This document shows, one piece after another, positions 1 to 8,956 of a stretch of DNA of 64,000 bases. The DNA comes from Thalassospira marina (GTDB taxonomy: Bacteria; Pseudomonadota; Alphaproteobacteria; Rhodospirillales; Thalassospiraceae): positions 171,501 through 235,500 of the forward strand of contig NZ_CP024200.1 in assembly GCF_002844375.1 (NCBI RefSeq). The letters are read 5' to 3'. The first letter of the stretch is position 1. Each line of letters opens with the position of its first letter. The position numbers and the translations under genes were made by a program. The notes under the pieces were generated by a model. It did not search any database, was not told where the DNA came from, and saw nothing but the letters and a program-made list of their open reading frames with translations.

Positions 1-237
1 CTGGTTCATCCCGATTTTCGCCGTCAGGGGCTTGCAAAAAAGCTGATGATGGCGCTGGAAGAACTTGCGCGGGTAAAAAACCGCAGCCTGATCACACTTG
101 ATACCCGGACAGGCGACAACGCAGAGCCACTTTATACTGCATTGGGCTATAAAACCGTTGGCACCATTCCCGGATTTGCCAAAGACCCGTTTACCGATAC
201 GTTCGATGCCACCACAATCATGTATAAGCAGCTTTAA
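1..237 (+). CDS. GNAT-family N-acetyltransferase, C-terminal part (5' end outside window)
   Basis: The reading frame is open from the first base and ends in TAA at 235-237, so only the last 78 residues are visible. They begin with the acetyl-CoA pyrophosphate-binding loop of GNAT enzymes (R-R-Q-G-L-A, then a helix rich in K/L/M). They continue through the typical end of the fold: a strand with LDT, then N-A-x-x-L-Y-x-x-L-G-Y, which in this family places the conserved Tyr near CoA. The substrate cannot be read from this fragment. It converges on the MaoC-like gene. The family call is secure; the specific function is unknown. Confidence 0.8.
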   Translation: MVHPDFRRQGLAKKLMMALEELARVKNRSLITLDTRTGDNAEPLYTALGYKTVGTIPGFAKDPFTDTFDATTIMYKQL

Positions 238-284
238 GGGCCGTTTGCCGGGCAGGAGAATGGTGGTTGAAAGGCCAGCAGACG

Positions 285-728
285 TTAACCGTGTTCAACC
301 ATCAAAACATGGTCAGCGGTTAAGACGATGTCACCATCCTGATTAAGAACGTCAAAGCGTTCGATCACCTGGCCAAAATCGGGGTTATCGGTTTTGGCTT
401 GCAGGTCCGTTACCGTGATGGATGTTTTCAGGGTGTCGCCAATAAAAACCGGCCGCACAAAACGGACCCGGTCGTATCCTGATGAAAAGGCAACCGGGTT
501 GTTTGTCGTTTGTGACGCCAGCCCGATCCCGAATGAAAAAACCAGCGTGCCGTGGGCAATACGCTGTTTGAACGGGGTGGATTTAGCGTATTCGGCATCC
601 ATATGATGCGGTGAAAAGTCGCCCGTATGGCCGGCATGGGTAACAATATCGCCTTCGGTTACCGTGCGTGCCGCACTCTGACGGATATCACCTTTGCGGT
701 AATCGTTGAAATACTGCTTTTTTTCCAC
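285..728 (-). CDS. MaoC-like (hotdog-fold) dehydratase domain protein
   Basis: A 147-residue protein if it starts at GTG 728, which has a strong AAGGGG Shine-Dalgarno 7 bases upstream. The frame stays open to 869, but the extra N-terminal stretch is not family-like. The sequence has the MaoC/R-hydratase hotdog pattern: an early T-E-x-D-I...H-x-G-D-F-S-P-x-H segment with the catalytic Asp/His pair, then I-A-H-G near residue 75, and later F-x-R-P-V-F-I-G-D-T-L. The family hydrates enoyl-CoA or dehydrates 3-hydroxyacyl-CoA. The substrate is unknown. It lies 234 bases downstream of the sugar kinase on the same strand, so it may end that operon or be transcribed separately. Confidence 0.85.
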   Translation of the reverse strand: MEKKQYFNDYRKGDIRQSAARTVTEGDIVTHAGHTGDFSPHHMDAEYAKSTPFKQRIAHGTLVFSFGIGLASQTTNNPVAFSSGYDRVRFVRPVFIGDTLKTSITVTDLQAKTDNPDFGQVIERFDVLNQDGDIVLTADHVLMVEHG

Positions 729-962
729 GCCGGTCCCCTTGCCACGGGGTAAACCAACCCCTGTCTGACGGTTATCATATTCACATGATGTGGGTTTTAC
801 CAAGGCTTGCAGGGCCATGCAAACAAAGCCGTGCCTATCTGTCAGGGCAGGGGCATCTGACAGTGACATAGGAAATGGAACGGATAAAAGTCACCAATAA
901 CCGCGATCGTGGCTGAAAGCAGGGCTAGGAGTTGCAAAATACCGGGGATATCAAATGGCTTT

Positions 963-1871
963 TCAGGCGACGGAAGGATGTTTTGAAAACAGTTTTCCCG
1001 CGCCACCTGCCATTTGCACCGCACGGCTGCCAGCATCAATACCGGCCTTCAGGCAATCGTCCGGGCTTGCATGGTTTAACCAGGCTGCCAGGAACCCGGC
1101 ATTAAAGGCATCACCTGCCCCGGTTGTATCAATAACCGGTACCTTTGGTGCTGACTGATGAAAAATTTCGCCCTGATACGCCATATAGGCCCCATCTGCC
1201 CCGACCTTAAGAGCAATGACGGGAAAATGCTGTGCCAGGGTGGTAATGGCGTCCCGCGGGTTTGTATGGCCGGTAATGGCGCTGGCTTCTTCCATATTGG
1301 GCATGAAAACATCAATGCCTGCCCCATGCGCCAAAATGCCGGTTCCATGAATCAGGGTTTCATCCCAGCTTGGGTCAAGCGAAATGGTTAATCCTGCCTG
1401 TTGGGCATCCGCTATAAGGCCGGGAATTTCATGAAGGGTTGCATATTCGGCAATATGTAAATGCCCGGCATTCGGCCATTTCAGAGCCAAAGGCAGCGTT
1501 TTGGGTTTGGCAGAACCAGCCCGGCGTGACAAAAACGCCCGGTCGTTTTCCTGAATGGTCACAACCGTTACCTGCGGGCCGGCATCAGCAGATTTTTCCA
1601 GAAACTGCAGGTCAATATTGCTTTGTTTCAGAAGGCCCAAAAGGCTGTTTGATAGCGCATCGGTGCCAATCCGGCTCAGAAGGGCACTGTGCTGGCCCAG
1701 GTAATGCAAATGGGCCGCCGTAATAAAGGCACCACCCCCGGCCTCGATTGCCAGGCCATCAGCAAAGACTTCGCGACCCAGAACCGGCATATGATCCAGC
1801 CCGGAAAACAACAGGTCGCAATAGGTCCGGCCGATGCATAAAATGCCATTTTGGGTTGTTTTTTTATTCAT
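963..1871 (-). CDS. PfkB-family carbohydrate kinase
   Basis: A 302-residue ribokinase-like kinase. It shows the N-terminal G-G-G-A substrate loop near residue 45 and the C-terminal signature D-T-T-G-A-G-D-A-F-N-A-G-F, in which the GAGD motif forms the anion hole and Asp is the catalytic base. It is expected to phosphorylate a sugar or related polyol with ATP in the cytoplasm. Its ATG overlaps the stop of the ABC ATPase gene (ATGA at 1868-1871), so it is translationally coupled as the last tightly linked gene of the transporter operon. It probably phosphorylates the imported substrate or a breakdown product. The exact sugar cannot be read from sequence. Confidence 0.9.
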   Translation of the reverse strand: MNKKTTQNGILCIGRTYCDLLFSGLDHMPVLGREVFADGLAIEAGGGAFITAAHLHYLGQHSALLSRIGTDALSNSLLGLLKQSNIDLQFLEKSADAGPQVTVVTIQENDRAFLSRRAGSAKPKTLPLALKWPNAGHLHIAEYATLHEIPGLIADAQQAGLTISLDPSWDETLIHGTGILAHGAGIDVFMPNMEEASAITGHTNPRDAITTLAQHFPVIALKVGADGAYMAYQGEIFHQSAPKVPVIDTTGAGDAFNAGFLAAWLNHASPDDCLKAGIDAGSRAVQMAGGAGKLFSKHPSVA

Positions 1872-2947
1872 GCGCGGATCAAAGCCTTCTGGCTGTCGCT
1901 GTCAAAGAAATACAGGCTTTCGACATTGGCTGTTGCCGAAACGGTTTGTCCGGCGGCCAGTTGGTGTTGCGCCGGGGCCGATGCGATCACGACGCCATCG
2001 GCGGTATCAATATGCACCAGTGTTTCGGACCCTAACGGTTCCAATACCAAGATTTCACCGGTAATCGTCAGCCCGGTTTTGCCGGTCGGGGTGCCCACGG
2101 TAAGGGCATGGGAACGCACACCAACCGAAATGTCACGCTCGCCAGCAAGGTCAGGGGCCGGGGCGGAAATAACGGCATTGGCGTTTTTCGCAATCAATGC
2201 GTTGTTGCTGGAACGTGCTGAAACCATGTTCATTGACGGGTTGCCAATGAAACGCGCGGTAAACATGTCAGCCGGGTTTTCATAAAGGTCGGTGGGGGAC
2301 CCGCTTTGAAGAATATGACCATCGCGCATCACAACAATGCGGTCTGCCATGGTCATGGCTTCGACCTGGTCGTGGGTGACATAAACAATCGTGCTTTTCA
2401 GGCGTTGATGCAGGCGTTTGATTTCAATGCGCATCTGGGAACGTAACTGTGCATCAAGGTTTGATAATGGTTCATCAAACAAAAAGGCAACCGGGTTACG
2501 CACCATTGCCCGGCCAATGGCCACACGCTGGCGCTGCCCGCCTGACAGGGCCGATGGTTTACGATCCAGAAGTTCCACCAGCCCCAAAAGGGCGGCTGTT
2601 TCTTCGATACGCTGTTCTTTTTCCGCCTTTGAAAGTTTGGCGGTATAAAGCCCGAAACCGATATTCTGGCGCACCGACATATGCGGATAGATCGCATAAT
2701 TCTGGAACACCATGGCAATGTTGCGTTCTTTGGGTTCGTGTTCGTTTACGATTTCGCCGCCAATGCGCAAATTGCCGCCGGTAATGGTTTCAAGGCCGGC
2801 AATCATGCGCAATGTCGTTGATTTGCCACAGCCGGATGGGCCGACAAGCACAACAAACTCGCCATCCTTGACCGTCAAATCGATCCCGTGAATGGTTTCG
2901 ATCGAACCGTATTTCTTGGTTATTTTTTCCAGTTGGATTTCGGTCAT
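1868..2947 (-). CDS. Sugar ABC transporter ATP-binding protein (UgpC/MsmK/MalK type)
   Basis: A 359-residue ATPase with Walker A GPSGCGKST near residue 38, the ABC signature LSGGQRQR near 135, Walker B A-F-L-F-D-E-P with the D-loop SNLD, and the H-loop TH just before D-Q-V-E-A. The last ~120 residues form the OB-type MalK/UgpC regulatory domain (V-G-V-R-S-H). It powers the import complex made with the two permeases and binding protein encoded upstream. It overlaps the lyase gene by four bases (ATGA at 2944-2947) and the kinase gene by four bases. The presence of the regulatory domain and a binding protein mark this as an importer. Confidence 0.95.
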   Translation of the reverse strand: MTEIQLEKITKKYGSIETIHGIDLTVKDGEFVVLVGPSGCGKSTTLRMIAGLETITGGNLRIGGEIVNEHEPKERNIAMVFQNYAIYPHMSVRQNIGFGLYTAKLSKAEKEQRIEETAALLGLVELLDRKPSALSGGQRQRVAIGRAMVRNPVAFLFDEPLSNLDAQLRSQMRIEIKRLHQRLKSTIVYVTHDQVEAMTMADRIVVMRDGHILQSGSPTDLYENPADMFTARFIGNPSMNMVSARSSNNALIAKNANAVISAPAPDLAGERDISVGVRSHALTVGTPTGKTGLTITGEILVLEPLGSETLVHIDTADGVVIASAPAQHQLAAGQTVSATANVESLYFFDSDSQKALIRA

Positions 2948-4455
2948 GCGCTGGCTCCCAGCAAAGCATTGAATTTTGTCTGAAGCAGGATGTCGGCCTG
3001 TGCCGCGTCATTATTGGCTTTTGCCAATGCAGCGCGCAGGGCTGCCAGATCATCCTGGTAAGATGTAATGGCATCGGCAATTGCCGTTTCGCCCGGCCCC
3101 CCAAACCGGTCACGAACGGCAACGAAATGGGCGGCTGAAACAACCGTGGCAAAGCGTTTGGCATCCATGGCGGTTTCGCGCCCGGTGCTGTCGGCAAAGA
3201 CCTTGCAGAAGGGGGCGTAGCCGTCGGTTACAAGGTCGCCATTTTGCGCAACGATGGTTTTGGCGACATGGGCGGCAATTTCGTGGGCCTCGCGGAAGGA
3301 AAGTCCTTCATTGCGCACCAGATCATCGGCCAGTTCGGTAATGGTGATACAGGATTTGCGAATATTTTCCGCCACCCTGTCTTCATTGATGCGAATGGCC
3401 GACACAAAGCTGGTCATAAGGGCGATCACGCGGCTGGCCGTTGCAAAAGCCTGATAGCCAAATGCCTGGGTTTCGCCTTCGCTGTCATTCATGTCGGTAA
3501 ATGGCGTGTTATGCATGATTTCGATCATTGCACGTGCCCGGCCAAATGTCTGGCTGGCAAGAAGGCGCATATGTTCGATTGGCACGGGGTTGCGCTTTTG
3601 CGGCATGATCGATGAAATCTGAACCAGAGCATTGGGTACATAAAGCTGCCCGACCTCGAAGCTTGACCAGAATTGAAAGTCCTGGATCGGCCGACCCAGA
3701 TGCAAAAACAGCAATTCCAGCGCCCCATAGGTGCCGCTGACATAATCTATCGCGGCAATGCAGCCGTACGAATTGCGCAGTGGCGCATCAAAACCCAGAA
3801 GTTCGGCCATGCGGTGCCGGTCAATATCAAATCCCGACGTGGTAATGGCCGCAGCCCCCATGGGCGAAAGGTTAACTGTTGCCAGGGCATCAAACAGGCG
3901 TTTGGCATCGCGCAGCAGAACTTCGATCATTGCCGAAAGATAATGGGCAAAGCTTGTGGGCTGTGCTGGCTGGCCGTGGGTATAGGCAACAATCAGCGTT
4001 TCTTTTTGCGCATCGGCCTTGATGATTGCGCTGTCGATCAAATCAAGCACCTGGCCCAAAAGGCTGGTGATGCGCCGGCGCAACTGCAGTTTGAACAGGG
4101 TATGGTCAATGTCATTGCGCGAGCGCGCAGTATGTAACCGCCCGCCCAGATCCGCACCGAGGCGTGCCTTTAATTCCTTTTCGATCAGGAAAAAGAAATC
4201 TTCGACCTCGCCGGTATAGGTTAGTGTTGCCGGGTCAATTTCGGTTTCAATCGCCTGCAGGGCAGCGGCAATTTGCGATGCCTGCGATTGGCTGAGAATG
4301 CCCTGTTCGCACAGCATGATCAGATGGGCGCGATCAATACGTTGAAAGTCGCTGGCGAAATGATCACGCGCACCGTCAAATAACGGACCAAGGACGGTAT
4401 CCTTGTAAACCGGGTCGGGGAAAACCGAACTGTCGTGAGGGGGATTATGTGCCAC
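2944..4455 (-). CDS. Argininosuccinate-lyase-like protein (fumarase/aspartase superfamily) inside a sugar ABC operon
   Basis: 503 residues, longer than usual ArgH (about 460) through an N-terminal extension. Superfamily motifs are intact: H-T-A-R-S-R-N-D at 108-115 (ArgH: HTGRSRND), T-H at 159-160 followed by GQPAQP, and the signature SSIMPQKRNP at 281-290, whose flexible loop carries the catalytic Ser. The superfamily cleaves a C-N bond of a succinyl or aspartyl adduct to release fumarate. It lies four bases after a permease gene and overlaps the ATPase gene, so it belongs to the transport operon rather than to arginine synthesis. I infer that it acts on the imported compound, for example an N-succinyl or aspartyl conjugate. 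A housekeeping ArgH role is less likely but not excluded. Confidence 0.85.
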   Translation of the reverse strand: MAHNPPHDSSVFPDPVYKDTVLGPLFDGARDHFASDFQRIDRAHLIMLCEQGILSQSQASQIAAALQAIETEIDPATLTYTGEVEDFFFLIEKELKARLGADLGGRLHTARSRNDIDHTLFKLQLRRRITSLLGQVLDLIDSAIIKADAQKETLIVAYTHGQPAQPTSFAHYLSAMIEVLLRDAKRLFDALATVNLSPMGAAAITTSGFDIDRHRMAELLGFDAPLRNSYGCIAAIDYVSGTYGALELLFLHLGRPIQDFQFWSSFEVGQLYVPNALVQISSIMPQKRNPVPIEHMRLLASQTFGRARAMIEIMHNTPFTDMNDSEGETQAFGYQAFATASRVIALMTSFVSAIRINEDRVAENIRKSCITITELADDLVRNEGLSFREAHEIAAHVAKTIVAQNGDLVTDGYAPFCKVFADSTGRETAMDAKRFATVVSAAHFVAVRDRFGGPGETAIADAITSYQDDLAALRAALAKANNDAAQADILLQTKFNALLGASA

Positions 4456-4459
4456 GATA

Positions 4460-5308
4460 TTATCCTTTCAACCCGGCCAGCATGATGCCACGCACGATAA
4501 AGCGCTGCAGAACCAGAAAAACAATCAGGGTGGGAATGGTGGCAAGGGCCGCACCGGTCATGATTTTTTCCCACTGGATGGATTGTTCGATGGCAAAACT
4601 CGTCAGACCGACGGGCAGGGTGTAAAATTCCTGGCTGGTGGTTACAATCAGCGGCCAGAAAAACGCCGTCCAGTTACCCAGAAATGTGAAAATCGCAAGG
4701 GCGGATAAGGCAGGGGTAACCAGCGGCAGCGCGATTTTCCACCAGATCTGAAATTCGTTAAGGCCATCAATGCGGGCAGCTTCAAGGAAATCGTTGGGTA
4801 CGGTTTCAAAAAACTGCTTCATCAAAAATGTGCCAAAGGCCGTCATCATGCCGGGGAACATCACCCCCCAATAAGTATCAATCCAGCCCAGCTTGCTTGA
4901 CATCAGATACCACGGGATCACCAGCATTTCGGTTGGAATCATCAGGGTGGAAAGGATGGCAAGGAAGATCAGATACCGTCCGCGAAAGTCAAATTTCGCC
5001 AGCGTGTAGCCCACCAGACTGTCAAAAAACACGTTGGACAGGGTGACGGTTGTGGCAATACCCATGGAATTGGCAAACCAGCGCAGAAAACGGCCGTCAG
5101 ATAAAACCTGGATGTAATTATCCAGCGTTGGATATTCGGGAAACAGGCGCATGTCATAGACCTGGCCCGCATCCTTGAAGGAGGTGCCAAACATGAACAG
5201 GATGGGCGTTATCATGATGATCCCGCCGATCAGAAGGACGGCCCAGGTCAGGATGCGGCCGGGGCGGGCTTTTGCCTGCATGAGGCTTTCTGAAATTGCA
5301 GTGCTCAT
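4460..5308 (-). CDS. Carbohydrate ABC transporter permease (MalG-like)
   Basis: A 282-residue inner-membrane protein with six predicted hydrophobic segments, the first around residues 18-38. The EAA coupling loop (E-A-A-R-I-D-G followed by W-W-K-I-A-L-P-L) lies near residue 180 and contacts the ATPase. This is the shorter of the two permeases, as is typical of MalG. It ends four bases before the lyase-like gene and starts one base after the stop of the MalF-like gene. It forms the transmembrane pore with that partner. Confidence 0.95.
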   Translation of the reverse strand: MSTAISESLMQAKARPGRILTWAVLLIGGIIMITPILFMFGTSFKDAGQVYDMRLFPEYPTLDNYIQVLSDGRFLRWFANSMGIATTVTLSNVFFDSLVGYTLAKFDFRGRYLIFLAILSTLMIPTEMLVIPWYLMSSKLGWIDTYWGVMFPGMMTAFGTFLMKQFFETVPNDFLEAARIDGLNEFQIWWKIALPLVTPALSALAIFTFLGNWTAFFWPLIVTTSQEFYTLPVGLTSFAIEQSIQWEKIMTGAALATIPTLIVFLVLQRFIVRGIMLAGLKG

Positions 5309-5309
5309 T

Positions 5310-6248
5310 TCAACGTTTCCTCATCACCCAAAGCTGGATCAGCGACACAATCAGCAAAATCGTGAATAAAACCACGGTCTGGGCGGCGGCATAGCCCATC
5401 TGATAGGACGAAAACGCACTTTGATAGATCATCAGCACCAGCGGCTTGGTGGAATTAAGCGGCCCACCCGGGTCATTGGTGGTGATGTTGTAAACCTGGT
5501 CGAAAATGCGCAGGAAGCCGATGGATGAAAACACAACCAGAAACACCGTGGTCGGCTTAAGAAGGGGCAGGGTGATTTTGCGCAAAATGGCCCATTCCCC
5601 CAGCCCGTCAATGCGTGCGGCTTCATAATAGGTTTGCGGAATGGCGCGCAAACCGGCCATGAAAATGACGATCTGAAAACCGACACCCGCCCAGATCGCG
5701 GTTAGCAGAACCGATGGCAATGCCTGATCGACCGAGCGGATGAAGGGTTGTTGCGATATGCCGAAATCGGCAAGCAAGCCATTGATGATCCCAATGGGAA
5801 CCGGTTGATAGAACCAACGCCAGACCCAGGCCATTGCCGATGCCGTTGTCAGGAACGGCAGGAAATAGAGGGCACGGATAAAGCCCTGCATAAACCGGAC
5901 ACGGTCCAGAAAATAGGCAATGACAAAGGCAAAACACAGGCTGATCGGTGTTCCTGCCAGAAGGTAGGTGAATGTGTTTTTAAACACCTGCCAGAATTGG
6001 GGATCGTTAAAAAGCTGGCGGTAATTATCAAGGCCGATGAAATTTGGCTCGTTTAAAAGGTCCCAGTCGGTAAAGGACAGCCAGAAAGCATCAAGCGTTG
6101 GATAAAAACGGATCCAGGAATAAAAAACGATCGGCAGGGCCAGAAATCCCCACGCCCACAAAACCCGTTTGGTTTGCATGCGAAGGCGTTTCCGGCTGCG
6201 CCCACCCTGGGGCGCAACCTGTACCTGTGTCGTATTGGCCGAGGTCAT
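5310..6248 (-). CDS. Carbohydrate ABC transporter permease (MalF/UgpA-like)
   Basis: 312 residues with a basic cytoplasmic N-terminus (R-S-R-K-R-L-R), a first membrane segment near residue 30, and the EAA loop E-A-A-R-I-D-G with the following K-I-T-L-P-L near residue 215. The N-terminal F-Y-P-T-L...S-F motif is characteristic of CUT1-type sugar permeases. It lies between the binding-protein gene (17 bases upstream) and its MalG-like partner. Together they form the CUT1 channel for the sugar or conjugate delivered by the periplasmic binding protein. Confidence 0.95.
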   Translation of the reverse strand: MTSANTTQVQVAPQGGRSRKRLRMQTKRVLWAWGFLALPIVFYSWIRFYPTLDAFWLSFTDWDLLNEPNFIGLDNYRQLFNDPQFWQVFKNTFTYLLAGTPISLCFAFVIAYFLDRVRFMQGFIRALYFLPFLTTASAMAWVWRWFYQPVPIGIINGLLADFGISQQPFIRSVDQALPSVLLTAIWAGVGFQIVIFMAGLRAIPQTYYEAARIDGLGEWAILRKITLPLLKPTTVFLVVFSSIGFLRIFDQVYNITTNDPGGPLNSTKPLVLMIYQSAFSSYQMGYAAAQTVVLFTILLIVSLIQLWVMRKR

Positions 6249-6265
6249 GGCGTTGACCCTATCTA

Positions 6266-7519
6266 TTATTTCTTGGCTTTATCGATGATGGCTTGTTCGG
6301 CATCGGCGGCCTGTTTCAGGCTTTCATCCGGTGCCTGGTCCTGCAGCAGAACACGATTGACCATGTCGATCGATACCTGGCGCTGGGCGGATTCATCCAC
6401 AAACATGGTGGTGTGGGCGTAATCCAGCCCCTTAAGGAACGGACCATAAATCGGGTCTTTAAGGTTTTCATCGGTCATGGCCGCTTCGCGCCGTGCAGGC
6501 AGTTCACCCACGGTTTTCAGCCAAATATCCATTGCTTCCTTGGAGGAAACAAATTTCAGGAATTTTTCGGCTGCTTCAAGTTTTTCGCCTTCAACACCGG
6601 CAGCAATGCCATTGGCAAAATAGCTGGCATAGTTGGAACGCAGGCCATCGGCATTGGCGGGAAGTTCGGTCACACCCCAGTCAAAATTCTTGATCGATGA
6701 AAACGCCCCCAAACGGAAGGTGCCATCAATCGTCATGGCGGCCAGTCCGGCGCGGAAAGCTGCCTGGCCTTCATCCATAAAGCCGACTTTGCCAACCTTT
6801 TCGTCGGTTTGCAGGCCGGTATAGAATTTAAGGGCCTTTAAGCCGGCATCGTCATTGTAATTGACCTTGGTGTAATCATCCTTATAGGGATCACCACCAA
6901 ACTGGCGCACCAGAACTTCGCGCCACCAATGCTGGTCCTGCCCGGCCATATCAAGGGTGATACCTGCCGAAATCATGTTGCCACTGCCATCCTGTTTGAC
7001 GGTGGCCTTTGCTGCTTTGATCATATCATCAAGGGTTTGCGGCGGGTTTTCCGGGTCAAGGCCGGCTTCCTTGAACAGTTTTTTGTTATAAAAAAGCGCA
7101 AGCGAGCGCACAGCTGTCGGCAGGCCGTAATATTTGCCATCGCGTTTCATCGCCGTCACGATCGGGAAGAAGTCCTTTTCGATTTCGGCACTGGGGAACA
7201 CGTCTTCGGAAAGCGGCTGTAACAGCTTGCCCGAGGCGAATTTATCGAGCCAGCCATAAAAAAGCTGCATCACTTCGGGGCTTTTGCCTGCGGCCTTGGC
7301 GGCGACAAGGCGTGTCTGGTAATCGGCATAGGGGAAGGTGGTTTGCTTGACCGTAATGTCGGGGTTAAGTTCCTCGAACCGGTCAATCAGTTTGTTCATG
7401 GCGGTAACGCGGCTGTCGAACAGATATTGCCAATATTCAATTTCAACCGCGTGGGCCTGTGATGCACCAGCCCCCCAGATACCGGCTGCAACTGCAGCCA
7501 GTGCAAGATATTTACGCAT
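6266..7519 (-). CDS. ABC transporter extracellular sugar-binding protein
   Basis: A 417-residue family 1 solute-binding protein. The start at 7519 is chosen because GGAG lies 6-7 bases upstream and because it gives a clean signal peptide (M-R-K-Y-L, hydrophobic stretch, A-x-A cut near residue 23). The open frame continues to 7561. The mature part begins V-E-I-E-Y-W-Q-Y and contains the CUT1 binding-protein pattern with conserved F-Y-N-K-K-L-F near residue 140. It captures the substrate in the periplasm and is the first gene of the operon, divergent from the ROK regulator. The ligand is not identifiable from sequence. Confidence 0.95.
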   Translation of the reverse strand: MRKYLALAAVAAGIWGAGASQAHAVEIEYWQYLFDSRVTAMNKLIDRFEELNPDITVKQTTFPYADYQTRLVAAKAAGKSPEVMQLFYGWLDKFASGKLLQPLSEDVFPSAEIEKDFFPIVTAMKRDGKYYGLPTAVRSLALFYNKKLFKEAGLDPENPPQTLDDMIKAAKATVKQDGSGNMISAGITLDMAGQDQHWWREVLVRQFGGDPYKDDYTKVNYNDDAGLKALKFYTGLQTDEKVGKVGFMDEGQAAFRAGLAAMTIDGTFRLGAFSSIKNFDWGVTELPANADGLRSNYASYFANGIAAGVEGEKLEAAEKFLKFVSSKEAMDIWLKTVGELPARREAAMTDENLKDPIYGPFLKGLDYAHTTMFVDESAQRQVSIDMVNRVLLQDQAPDESLKQAADAEQAIIDKAKK

Positions 7520-7713
7520 TGTCGTCTCCAGTTTTTGTAAAGCCCCTGAAAGGTTCCCCAAGATGTTATTGGCTGTTTTTGCGTTCTCTAGCCCTGGATT
7601 GGGTCACCATGATCGCCCATAGCTTCGGCTTGGCAGGTGCTCTCTGTCAATAAGATAATTTACTTGATTTATTTTAATGGGGCGCAAATGATAACCCCAG
7701 GAGGACACAGATC
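7520..7713. promoter_or_regulatory. Divergent control region between ABC operon and ROK repressor
   Basis: This 194-base region must hold the promoters of both the transporter operon and the ROK gene. An AT-rich stretch at 7649-7673 has AATAA and TTATT ends around an imperfect palindrome (AAGATAATTTACTT at 7652-7665, 10 of 14 positions symmetric). NagC/Mlc-type ROK proteins bind AT-rich operators of this general form, so this is a plausible operator. The match is by eye only. Confidence 0.45.
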
Positions 7714-8943
7714 TTGCCCAAAACCAGCAAAAAACCGGACGTTACCCAACTGCCAATTGGCAATAATCCTGAACGCAGCCGCAGCCATAACCGGCGTGTT
7801 GTTCTTGATGCCATTCGCAGCCACGGCATGATGGGGCGCACCCAGATCGCAAAACTGGCCCATCTGAGTCCCCAGGCTGTCACCAATATTGTTGATGAAC
7901 TGGTGGCCGACGGTTTGCTGATCGAAAAGGGGCGTTTGCGGTCCGGTCGTGGGCAGCCGCCCATTCAGTTTGCAGTTAATCCTGACGGGGCCTTTACCGT
8001 TGGTATTGAAATTGCGGCGGACCATTTGGTGCTGGTTGCCCTTGATATGGTCGGCACATTGCGGGCGGAACGGGTGATGCAGGTCGAAAATACCGACCCG
8101 GACCACGTCATTCCCATTATCCTGCTGGAACTGGCAAAGCTGCGCGGGCAAACCGGCATTGCGCCTGAACGGCTGCAGGGTATTGGCCTTGTTATGCCGG
8201 GGCCTTTTGAAATTGATGGCATGACATCGGTTGGCCCCACGACCTTGCCCGGCTGGCAGGGTAAAAACCCGGCAACACTGTTATCCGACGCAACAGGCGA
8301 AGATGTTGTGCTGGAAAATGATGCCTCGGCCGCAGCAGTGGGAGAACGGTTTTTTGGCGCTGCACAGGCCATTTCGTCCTTCGGGCTGGTTTATTTTGGT
8401 GCGGGACTTGGTCTTGGCATCATTCATGAAGGCCGGCCCTATCGCGGGGCATATGGCAATGCCGGTGAAATCGGCCATGCCGTTTCAGCACCGGGCGGGC
8501 GCGAATGTACCTGCGGGCAGCGTGGTTGCCTTGAACGTTACGCCTCGCTTTATGCCCTTTATGAAAAATTGTCGCTGGCCGGGCGCGAACGGCCCGATTT
8601 TGCCGGGCTGATCGACCTTTACCGTCAAAACGACCCGATCATGGATGAATGGCTGAGCGAGGCCAGCCTGCATCTTGCCCCTATGCTGTCGACGCTGGAA
8701 AACATCCTTGATCCTGAAACGATCATTTTGGGCGGTGCCCTGCCAGATGAAATTGTTGATGAACTCATTTCGCGCATCAACCCGTTGCCCATGTCGGTAT
8801 CAACCCGCGCGGTTCGGACCCAGCCACGCCTGATGCGCGGCCATACCGGCCAACTGACAGCCGCCCTTGGCGCGGCAACCCTGCCTTTGTGGGAAATCAT
8901 GACCCCGAAACTTGATACCAAGGTTAGCGCCCCCCTTGACTGA
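7714..8943 (+). CDS. ROK-family transcriptional repressor (NagC/XylR type)
   Basis: 409 residues. The start is TTG at 7714 with AGGAGG about nine bases upstream. The N-terminal winged helix spans roughly residues 25-70 (R-T-Q-I-A-K-L-A...S-P-Q-A-V-T-N-I-V-D-E-L). The rest is a ROK kinase-like fold with E-N-D-A-S-A-A-A-V-G-E near 194 and the zinc motif C-x-C-G-x-x-G-C near 267-274. ROK repressors lose DNA binding when a sugar or sugar phosphate binds. Its divergent position points to control of the adjacent ABC operon and of the PIG-L gene behind it. Whether it retains sugar kinase activity is unknown. Confidence 0.92.
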   Translation: MPKTSKKPDVTQLPIGNNPERSRSHNRRVVLDAIRSHGMMGRTQIAKLAHLSPQAVTNIVDELVADGLLIEKGRLRSGRGQPPIQFAVNPDGAFTVGIEIAADHLVLVALDMVGTLRAERVMQVENTDPDHVIPIILLELAKLRGQTGIAPERLQGIGLVMPGPFEIDGMTSVGPTTLPGWQGKNPATLLSDATGEDVVLENDASAAAVGERFFGAAQAISSFGLVYFGAGLGLGIIHEGRPYRGAYGNAGEIGHAVSAPGGRECTCGQRGCLERYASLYALYEKLSLAGRERPDFAGLIDLYRQNDPIMDEWLSEASLHLAPMLSTLENILDPETIILGGALPDEIVDELISRINPLPMSVSTRAVRTQPRLMRGHTGQLTAALGAATLPLWEIMTPKLDTKVSAPLD

Positions 8944-8956
8944 CAGGAGATTCCCC

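Noticed and set aside
2944..4455. Simple housekeeping argH
   Set aside because: It lies inside an ABC sugar operon with overlaps on the ATPase side and has an N-terminal extension; no other arginine genes are near. Kept as ArgH-like, function open.
8912..8956. Upstream ATG 8912 as start of the PIG-L gene
   Set aside because: It would overlap the ROK gene by 32 bases with no Shine-Dalgarno; TTG 8957 has AGGAG at ideal spacing.
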